DNA from: CAZOOR01 sp964581505
GTDB taxonomy: Bacteria; Bacteroidota; Ignavibacteria; Kapaibacteriales; UBA2268
Direction of reading: 5' to 3'
DNA length: 32,657 nucleotides
NCBI GenBank assembly: GCA_964581505.1
Contig: CAZOOR010000029.1
Span: forward strand, 1-32,657
The translations under genes were made by a program, and so were the position numbers. Positions within the stretch are counted from its first letter, which is position 1. The number at the start of each line of letters is the position of its first letter. This document shows positions 26,614 to 32,657 of the stretch, piece by piece. The notes below the pieces were generated by a model. It saw only the letters and a list, made by a program, of their open reading frames with translations, made no database searches and was not told where the DNA came from.

Positions 26614-26723
26614 ATAAAAACTCCAAAAAAAACTGATAAAACGAAAGCGGAAAAACTCAATAAGTGATTAATTATTTTCGCTGAAAAGCATTAATACAGC
26701 CCCATTAAGCAATTCACTGCTTA

Positions 26724-26751
26724 CAAATATATGCAATTCCAATATTTACAA
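26724..26751 (-). promoter_or_regulatory. Candidate promoter of the RRM gene
   Basis: On the minus strand, TTG (26751 to 26749) and TATATTTG (26731 to 26724) are separated by 17 nt, within the range for the Bacteroidota TTG / TAnnTTTG promoter. An inverted repeat, GCAATT (26733-26738) and AATTGC (26750-26755), frames the spacer and could be an operator. The start would be near 26717, leaving a leader of about 104 nt. Confidence 0.45.
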
Positions 26752-26852
26752 TTGCATTAGCATTTCTAAATTAATGAAATTTTATTTACCAAAAAAGAAA
26801 TTTTTCTTATTTTATTCTTTTATTTCCGTCAATTGAGTATTATTTTATCAAA

Positions 26853-28196
26853 ATGAAAACAAAAACCGAATTTATTTGCACAAATTGCGGGTACAAATCT
26901 GCTCGCTGGCAAGGTAGATGTTCCCAATGTGGTGAGTGGGATACTTTGGAAGAATCCATTATTGCCGCAAAGAACAGAGTTAAACTAATCGAAGTGGAGA
27001 AATCAAAACCTGTTCCGCTCAACGATATTATCAGTTCTAATGATTATCGTCTTCGTACAGGCATTGCAGAGTTCGACCGTGTACTTGGTGGTGGCATTGT
27101 TCCCGGTTCGGTTGTGTTAATCGGTGGCGACCCGGGCATCGGTAAATCAACATTGATGTTGCAAATTTGCACTCAGATTAATAATTATTTGCCACTATAC
27201 ATTACCGGCGAAGAGTCCTTGCAACAGATTAAACATCGCTCTGCACGACTGAACGCTATTCCGGGCAATTTGGAAATTTTGTCCGAGACTAATCTTGAAA
27301 CTATTATTTCCACAATTGAAAATTCGGAACAGAATGTTATTATTATTGACTCTATCCAGTCTATTTACAGTTCACAAATAGACTCGACTCCGGGTAGCAT
27401 AGTGCAAGTAAGAGAATGTGCCTCGCGATTGATGAGGGTAGCGAAGAAACTGAATAAAGCAATAATGATTGTAGGACATGTAACAAAGGAAGGCTTCATT
27501 GCAGGTCCGAAAATATTAGAACACATGGTCGATACCGTCCTGCAGTTCGAGGGTGAAAAGACATATTCGTATCGTATCCTACGTGCAATAAAAAATCGTT
27601 ATGGCTCAACAAACGAAATCGGTGTATTCGATATGCAAAGCGCCGGACTTGTCGAGGTTAGTAATCCTTCGGAGTTATTTCTTGTTAATCGCTCTAAGCC
27701 CGACCCGGGTGTTGTAATTGTTGCCGCAATGGAAGGTAGCCGCTCGCTCCTACTCGAAGTGCAGGCTCTTGTATCATCAACAAGTTATTCGATGCCTCAA
27801 CGTACCGTTAACGGCATTGAACTTCGTCGTCTGCAAATGATTCTCGCTGTTTTGGAAAAAAGACTCGGTATTAAATTTAATCATTATGATGTTTTTGCAA
27901 ATGTTGCCGGGGGTATATCAATTAACGACCCGGCAATTGACCTTGGAATTGCCGCCGCACTCGTAAGTTCGCACCGTGATGAAGCGATTCCGGAACACAC
28001 GGTAATAATGGGCGAAATCGGATTGACAGGCGAAGTCCGACAAATTTCCAATTTGGAACAAAGAATTGCCGAAGCGGCTAAGCTAGGTATTAAAAAAGCA
28101 TTTGTGCCCGATTATAAAAATGAACTTTCTTTTGATAATATTGAAATTCAGCGAGTAAGCAGAATTTCATTGGCATTGACTAATATTTTTTCTTAG
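26853..28196 (+). CDS. radA: DNA repair protein RadA
   Basis: A RecA-related ATPase of 447 residues that promotes branch migration and processing of recombination intermediates. Domains in order: an N-terminal zinc finger with Cys9, Cys12, Cys23 and Cys26; a RecA-like ATPase core with Walker A GGDPGIGKST (91-100) and Walker B VIIIDSIQS; the RadA-specific KNRYG motif (247-251); and a C-terminal Lon-protease-like domain (VFANVAGGISINDPAIDLGIAAAL, GEIGLTGEVR). Length and motifs are normal for the family. It is first in a plus-strand run with 41 nt to the next gene. No Shine-Dalgarno sequence is visible before the ATG; the upstream DNA is A- and T-rich. Confidence 0.97.
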   Translation: MKTKTEFICTNCGYKSARWQGRCSQCGEWDTLEESIIAAKNRVKLIEVEKSKPVPLNDIISSNDYRLRTGIAEFDRVLGGGIVPGSVVLIGGDPGIGKSTLMLQICTQINNYLPLYITGEESLQQIKHRSARLNAIPGNLEILSETNLETIISTIENSEQNVIIIDSIQSIYSSQIDSTPGSIVQVRECASRLMRVAKKLNKAIMIVGHVTKEGFIAGPKILEHMVDTVLQFEGEKTYSYRILRAIKNRYGSTNEIGVFDMQSAGLVEVSNPSELFLVNRSKPDPGVVIVAAMEGSRSLLLEVQALVSSTSYSMPQRTVNGIELRRLQMILAVLEKRLGIKFNHYDVFANVAGGISINDPAIDLGIAAALVSSHRDEAIPEHTVIMGEIGLTGEVRQISNLEQRIAEAAKLGIKKAFVPDYKNELSFDNIEIQRVSRISLALTNIFS

Positions 28197-28237
28197 TTTG
28201 TATTTTCATCATTTGTTTATAACAGAAAAGCTCAATT

Positions 28238-29344
28238 ATGTTCGAAGAAATAATTATAACTCAAAAGCAAAAATTGGCTCAAACAATTGGCATTAATAAA
28301 CGATTTGTCAATCTTGACGAAATTTTAAAAAATTCCAATATAGATGAATATTATAAAACTTACTTCAATGCAGAAGTAAACAGTTGGATATATGAGGAAC
28401 AAATTCGCAGGGAAACCAACCCTCTATTTGATTTCAAGAGCGTTCAAATAAAATTGCATCTTGATGAACTTGATGATATTTTATTTCAAATTGCTCGCTT
28501 CGACAGACCGACAATTAGGACAACTATTGATGCCGCTGTTACCACTCGTCTCAATTTTCTGATTCGTCCGCGTACAACATTGAAATGGTTTGTATTCCGC
28601 GGCGAACCAACCAAAGCATATTTGGAAATTGTCAAGCGGCTCAGTTTCTTAAAAGGATATGACTATCTCATAGCAGGCTTTATCGAATACGTAAATGAAA
28701 ACAAATTGATTGAAAGCGAACGTGATTTATTCTCTCTTTTGGAGTTCTCAAATATCATAGAAAAGATTGATAATGACTTTTTGTTTTCACTTCTGCCCGA
28801 AGAATTTATTGATTTACTGATGCCCCTCATTAGATTCTTCAATCCCGTTCAGCCGACAGTTGATGATAAAACTCTTTTCCCGATTGAATCTCTAATTATT
28901 TTCTTGGACGATAAAGGTATTGAGCCGTTGAAAAATAAACTCGAAGTCCTATTGCTCAATCAAAATATTAAGCAAATCAACGGTGAAATGTTTCTGAAAC
29001 AAATATTAGAACTGCTAAAAGATATTGAGCAAAATCCCGAACTCTATCAACCGAGCGGTTCGAATATTAAAACAAATGAAGATGAGAATGTAAACGTCAA
29101 TGACACGACTATTGATGATGATTTCAATTCAATTCTACCACCGGAGCTTCAGGAGCTACTTGATGATGATAATGAAAATGTTTCCGAGTTGAATGAAGAT
29201 GTGGAACTGAACAAGAGCTATCGCGAAATGATGGAACTTTCTAATGAATTGTCTTCAATTTCAAAAGCATTAAATAAAATGAAATCACAGGGGAATAAAG
29301 ATGACTTTGATATTAATGAAAATAAGAATCGGGATACTGAATGA
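28238..29344 (+). CDS. Unrecognised acidic, mostly helical protein between radA and obgE
   Basis: A protein of 368 residues with no signal peptide or membrane segment, so probably cytoplasmic. I do not recognise a family. Residues 1-265 look globular and helical with long Leu/Ile/Phe-rich helices and a central basic stretch (about 109-120, RPRTTLKWFVFR). From about 270 the chain becomes low-complexity and very acidic (DENVNVND, TIDDDFN, LLDDDNENVSELNEDVEL), followed by a probable coiled-coil stretch (about 325-350, MMELSNELSSISKALNKM). Its TGA overlaps the obgE ATG (ATGA, 29341-29344), so translation is probably coupled. The acidic tail could bind a basic partner such as a ribosomal protein or polyamine-coated RNA; that is inference from context only. 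Confidence 0.85.
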   Translation: MFEEIIITQKQKLAQTIGINKRFVNLDEILKNSNIDEYYKTYFNAEVNSWIYEEQIRRETNPLFDFKSVQIKLHLDELDDILFQIARFDRPTIRTTIDAAVTTRLNFLIRPRTTLKWFVFRGEPTKAYLEIVKRLSFLKGYDYLIAGFIEYVNENKLIESERDLFSLLEFSNIIEKIDNDFLFSLLPEEFIDLLMPLIRFFNPVQPTVDDKTLFPIESLIIFLDDKGIEPLKNKLEVLLLNQNIKQINGEMFLKQILELLKDIEQNPELYQPSGSNIKTNEDENVNVNDTTIDDDFNSILPPELQELLDDDNENVSELNEDVELNKSYREMMELSNELSSISKALNKMKSQGNKDDFDINENKNRDTE

Positions 29345-30336
29345 AATTTATTGATAGAACTAAAATTATTATACGCTCGGGCAAAGGCGGTCCCGGTATG
29401 GTTAGCTTTCGTAGAGAAAAATTTGTGCCAAAAGGCGGTCCTGAAGGTGGCAATGGGGGCAAGGGTGGTAATGTTATTTTCGTTGCCGACAAACAGATGA
29501 ACACGCTACTTGACTTCAAATATAAGCGACACTTTTTTGCACAGGACGGCGCCAATGGCGGTATTAAAAAAATGTTCGGCAAGAACGGAGAAAACCTGAT
29601 TATCAATGTTCCCTGCGGTACTCTTGTTAAGAATGCCGAAACAGATGAAATATTGGCAGACCTAACAGATGCAGGCGAGGAATTTCTTGCATTAAAAGGA
29701 GGCAAAGGCGGTAAAGGAAATTGGGAATTCCGCTCTGCTACAAATCAAACCCCACGCTATGCCGAGCCGGGTCTCCCCGGTGAAGAACTTGAAGTAATTC
29801 TCGAACTGAAACTTATTGCCGATGTAGGTATTGTAGGTTTTCCGAATGCAGGTAAATCTACGCTTATTTCCACAATATCGGCGGCAAAACCCAAGATTGC
29901 GGATTATCCGTTTACAACACTTGTACCCAATCTCGGTATTGTGAAAATTGATTATGCAAAAAATTATACAGTGGCAGATATCCCTGGATTGATTGAAGGT
30001 GCCGCCGAAGGTAAAGGCTTAGGTATTCAGTTTTTGCGGCACGTAGAGCGTACACGTGTTCTACTTTTCCTTATAGAAGCTACCAGTGAATCTCCCGTTG
30101 ATGATTATAATACTCTTCGCTATGAGTTGGAAAAATATAATCCCGAAATGCTTGATAAACAGCAGTTTGTTGCAATCAGTAAAATTGATATTATTGATGA
30201 AGAAACAAAAAATGAACTTGCTAAACTTAAATTTTCGGAATCTCATATTTCCCCCTTGCTTATTTCATCTGTCTCTCACGAAAATATTAAAACTCTTAAA
30301 TTTAAAATTTGGGAATTATTAGAAAAAGAGAATTGA
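29341..30336 (+). CDS. obgE: GTPase ObgE/CgtA
   Basis: A GTPase of 331 residues that acts in late 50S ribosome assembly and stress signalling. The N-terminal Obg domain (about 1-158) has the family's glycine-rich loops (GGPEGGNGGKGGNVIFVAD, GGKGGKGNWEF). The G domain has G1 GFPNAGKST (166-174), switch threonines in YPFTTLVPNLG, G3 DIPG (213-216), G4 SKID (280-283) in place of the canonical NKxD, and G5 SSVS. A Ser at the first G4 position is, as I recall, common in Bacteroidota Obg proteins. The chain stops after the G domain, without the OCT extension seen in some Firmicutes. It is coupled to the upstream unknown gene by ATGA, and 43 nt separate it from the next gene. Confidence 0.97.
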   Translation: MKFIDRTKIIIRSGKGGPGMVSFRREKFVPKGGPEGGNGGKGGNVIFVADKQMNTLLDFKYKRHFFAQDGANGGIKKMFGKNGENLIINVPCGTLVKNAETDEILADLTDAGEEFLALKGGKGGKGNWEFRSATNQTPRYAEPGLPGEELEVILELKLIADVGIVGFPNAGKSTLISTISAAKPKIADYPFTTLVPNLGIVKIDYAKNYTVADIPGLIEGAAEGKGLGIQFLRHVERTRVLLFLIEATSESPVDDYNTLRYELEKYNPEMLDKQQFVAISKIDIIDEETKNELAKLKFSESHISPLLISSVSHENIKTLKFKIWELLEKEN

Positions 30337-30379
30337 TTTAATAGCATTATTCTAAGTACTTCACAAAGTTGAAAAAAAT

Positions 30380-31573
30380 ATGAGTAAGATTTTTTTATTT
30401 TTTCTATTTGTTATTTTGTCTGTTTTTGCAAAATCCCAAACATCGTATATCAGTGGTGAATGGTTGAATTATAAGGTGGTTTCGACAAACGATACAACTG
30501 CGCCTTATTTTATTTTAGAACTTAGTAATAATGGTAAGATTAAAATATTTGGATTAGAGTTTGGGGAGTGGTCTTATAATGCAATAAACAAATCTATTTT
30601 TTTCAAATCACAAACGGATAAAGATTTCAACGGGAATGCAAAGATACTGAAACTTAATCATAAGGAATTGATTATTAAGAAAGAGAGTACAATCTATTAC
30701 TATTCAAAGATTAATCAAGAAAAAATCAATTCGGACAATAAACGCTCAAATATATTTGGTATTTGGGAAATGGAAACATCTTCATCGGAATTTATGTACA
30801 TTAAATTCTCAGAACCTAATAAATTTAATTCAATCAACAATTTTGATGGTGTTACAACGCGTAACTCCGGACAATGGATTTACAATCCGGCAGATTCCTC
30901 TATAATTATTATTGCATTGCAAAGTGATTTCAGGGGTTTGAGTAAAATCAAATTTCATAAGTCCCATAAAATAAGTATTATCAAAAAAAACGCTGTGTTC
31001 GACATCACAAAGCTAGTTCCTGATGCTCGCGACATTGAACGCCTTACATTCACCGAAGAAGACTTTGAAAATATTGATTTGAATGAAGAACAAAACAAAT
31101 TGCCTTGGCGTGATTTTGAATTGATGGTTGAGAGACTGGCGAAGATTTCCGAGATTGTTTTAGCTCGCGGTACACTTATAGAAGATTTTGATATACTGAC
31201 ATACGATTATCTGCTTTCCAAAATCAAAGTTGATAATGAAAAGGAAACTGTTACATTTTCCAATAAAATCCTAAACCAAAAAGATACAATACAGTATTCC
31301 GAAAATTACAAGGGCGGATTGTCGGAACGATATAATGACTTCTTTCCAAATGAAACTCCCGTTTATTTTCGGGTAGTCGGCAAGGATACAATTTTAGTAC
31401 CTGCCGGACAATTCTATTGCACTATTGTCGAAGCAATTGATGGTTTTAAAAAAGTAAAATACTGGATGATTGATAAATTGTCGGGAATTTATGCAAAAAC
31501 CATTATCGAAACCAAAGATGTTCTCGGGAACTTGCAATATACTAAAACCGAACTTCTTATGATTAATCGTTGA
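30380..31573 (+). CDS. Secreted protein with an internally duplicated N-terminal unit
   Basis: A protein of 397 residues with a Sec signal peptide (1-19, ending FAKS). I do not recognise a family. Two consecutive units look like copies: about 24-111 and 125-212. Each opens with a G.W motif (ISGEW / IFGIW), has a short strand (YFILELSNNGKIKI / FMYIKFSEPNKFNSI), a G.W.YN turn (GEWSYNAINKSI / GQWIYNPADSSI), a DF.G.(A/S)KI motif and a final SIIKK-like strand. This suggests paired lipocalin-like beta units. The remainder (about 213-397) is a separate beta-rich domain ending FYCTIVEAIDGFKKVKYWMIDKLSGIYAK-like strands. It has no T9SS sorting tail and probably stays in the periplasm or is a surface lipid/ligand binder. 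It is the last gene of the radA run. Confidence 0.82.
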   Translation: MSKIFLFFLFVILSVFAKSQTSYISGEWLNYKVVSTNDTTAPYFILELSNNGKIKIFGLEFGEWSYNAINKSIFFKSQTDKDFNGNAKILKLNHKELIIKKESTIYYYSKINQEKINSDNKRSNIFGIWEMETSSSEFMYIKFSEPNKFNSINNFDGVTTRNSGQWIYNPADSSIIIIALQSDFRGLSKIKFHKSHKISIIKKNAVFDITKLVPDARDIERLTFTEEDFENIDLNEEQNKLPWRDFELMVERLAKISEIVLARGTLIEDFDILTYDYLLSKIKVDNEKETVTFSNKILNQKDTIQYSENYKGGLSERYNDFFPNETPVYFRVVGKDTILVPAGQFYCTIVEAIDGFKKVKYWMIDKLSGIYAKTIIETKDVLGNLQYTKTELLMINR

Positions 31574-31590
31574 ATATTGAAGTAATAAAA

Positions 31591-31622
31591 AAGGGGCTGT
31601 GCTAATTTCCGCATAGCCCCTT
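31591..31622. terminator. Bidirectional intrinsic terminator
   Basis: A 12-bp stem (AAGGGGCTGTGC paired with GCATAGCCCCTT, one wobble) has the loop TAATTTCC, with A-rich DNA before it and T-rich DNA after. It stands between the convergent stops at 31573 (plus) and 31632 (minus). Confidence 0.85.
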
Positions 31623-31631
31623 ATTGCTTAT

Positions 31632-32438
31632 TTATTTTTCAAATATTAAAGGAGTGCAATTACATTGTTGTTGGACAATGTTTTTAGCCGCTTCCGCAGA
31701 TTCGCGTGAGGAGTAATCACCGATTACGACAGCATAGCGTTCAACTCCGTTAATCTCTTTGATGACAATATCCGCTTTCAATCGCATTTCGCGGAAACGC
31801 TCAACTTCGGATTCCGCCGCATCAATAGTACTATATAAGCCTACCTGTAAACCATATTGTCCTTTAGATGTTCTTTTTGCAACCGTAGCATTTTTTTTCG
31901 GCGGAGTAGGTGAATCTATGTATTGGATTTTCGGTTTAACTTCCTTTTGGACAACAACCTTTTTCGGTGTTTTTTTCTTGCCTGTTAATTTTAATACAGT
32001 AGTCCTACCCGAAGTCTTTGCTACCCCTTTTGCAGTACGAATTGCCTCTGCCGCAGTAATCAGATATGGAGAATCAGGAAAGGCATCGCGATACAGAGCC
32101 ATTACTTTCTGTGCTGATGTCGTATCACCTTTCACCGCATAGAACTGGACAATACGCCAATAAGCATCATTGGCAAACTCATTAGTCGGATAATTGGTAA
32201 CAATACGTTCGTAAATCATTACAGCTTTGAAAACATCTTCAATAACGACTGCGTGCAAAAGCTGAATACCCGGGTCATCTGGATAGTCAATCAATAAATC
32301 CGGCAAATCACGCTTGACGTCATCAATCTTGCCCTGTGCAACAAGTTGTAGATAATATCTTATTTTATCATTCCCCGCTTGCGTATCAAGCGTATTAATG
32401 ATAAAAACAGATAACAATATTAAAAGAAAAATTCTCAT
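31632..32438 (-). CDS. Secreted SPOR-domain protein with TPR-like helical repeats
   Basis: A protein of 268 residues. A signal peptide (about 1-21, ending DTQA) is followed by a helical region (about 24-125) resembling TPR-type repeats (DDPGIQLLHAVVIEDVFKAVMIYERI, YPTNEFANDAYWRIVQFYAVKGD). A basic linker rich in Lys, Thr and Pro (about 135-192) then leads to a C-terminal SPOR domain (194-268; YGLQVGLYSTIDAAESEVERF, YAVVIGDYSSRESAEAA). SPOR domains bind peptidoglycan stripped of stem peptides, so the protein probably works in the periplasm at the wall, for example at the septum. Two Cys in CNC near the C-terminus (about 259-261) are unusual. A G-rich GGGGGGAA precedes the ATG. It stands alone in the window. 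Confidence 0.88.
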   Translation of the reverse strand: MRIFLLILLSVFIINTLDTQAGNDKIRYYLQLVAQGKIDDVKRDLPDLLIDYPDDPGIQLLHAVVIEDVFKAVMIYERIVTNYPTNEFANDAYWRIVQFYAVKGDTTSAQKVMALYRDAFPDSPYLITAAEAIRTAKGVAKTSGRTTVLKLTGKKKTPKKVVVQKEVKPKIQYIDSPTPPKKNATVAKRTSKGQYGLQVGLYSTIDAAESEVERFREMRLKADIVIKEINGVERYAVVIGDYSSRESAEAAKNIVQQQCNCTPLIFEK

Positions 32439-32657
32439 ATTTCCCCCCGGAATTTTTTCATATTCAATTTTATGTATTTACTGTTCTTTGCTAAATTACT
32501 AATTTATATCGAATAATGAAAATTCAAACCCAAATATTTTTTACTTTGATTGAAAATGGAAAATGAGAAAGTTTGGAATTTTTATACAATTCCCAAATCA
32601 TTAATTAGACATTTAACTCTGCTGCTTTTGCATTGCAATTGTTGTTTTGCGCATATA
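32439..32657. other. Upstream region of the SPOR gene, 219 bp
   Basis: AT-rich, with no ORF, RNA gene or convincing promoter match. It presumably carries the promoter of the SPOR-domain gene. The window ends before the next gene. Confidence 0.4.

Noticed and set aside
29313..29705. 130-codon minus-strand ORF rich in Pro
   Set aside because: Antisense of the glycine-rich Obg domain; Gly codons read backwards give Pro and Ala.
31759..32142. 127-codon plus-strand ORF
   Set aside because: Antisense to the SPOR-domain gene, with no independent support.
1..32657. tRNA, rRNA, riboswitch, insertion sequence, phage or defence genes
   Set aside because: I looked through the gaps between genes and saw no cloverleaf, conserved RNA motif, transposase or nuclease cassette. 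A covariance-model search would be needed to exclude small RNAs.

Overview
The window is about 32.7 kb of AT-rich bacterial chromosome with dense housekeeping and cell-envelope genes. It most likely comes from the Bacteroidota in the broad sense (FCB group), possibly the Ignavibacteria/Kapabacteria side. The evidence is a full-length SprA (the outer-membrane channel of the type IX secretion system, T9SS), two large secreted proteins with T9SS C-terminal sorting domains, an ObgE without a C-terminal extension, weak Shine-Dalgarno sites, and several promoter candidates of the TTTG / TAnnTTTG type. The exact lineage is inference; there is no rRNA or other marker to fix it. I see no tRNA, rRNA, CRISPR array, transposase, phage gene or obvious defence system.

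Layout. Positions 1-190 are a GC-rich non-coding stretch with short inverted and direct repeats. A minus-strand operon at 4085-255 follows: a family 4 glycosyltransferase, a thioredoxin-fold lipoprotein, a fused siroheme/heme enzyme (SUMT-HemD) and a two-CBS-domain protein, ending in a clear intrinsic terminator. A lone secreted DUF1579-like protein (4394-4966, plus strand) converges on two giant minus-strand genes (12760-4973). Those two encode modular surface or secreted beta-propeller/Ig proteins with T9SS sorting tails. Across a 423-bp divergent intergenic region is sprA (13184-20065, plus strand). Translocon and two probable substrates are therefore adjacent and share an upstream region.

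A bidirectional terminator separates sprA from the convergent pyruvate phosphate dikinase gene (22960-20180), which has its own promoter candidate. Next on the minus strand are a Ppx/GppA-HD phosphatase, a small membrane protein and a GT39-like membrane glycosyltransferase (26160-23098), then a single-RRM RNA-binding protein (26613-26365) with its own terminator. A probable plus-strand operon follows (26853-31573): radA, an unrecognised acidic protein, obgE (overlapping it by ATGA) and a secreted protein made of two tandem copies of one unit. A second bidirectional terminator separates it from a minus-strand SPOR-domain protein.

No clearly new multi-gene system is visible. The most interesting points are the shared T9SS translocon/cargo locus with its divergent regulatory region, the unrecognised protein coupled to obgE, and the internally duplicated secreted protein.
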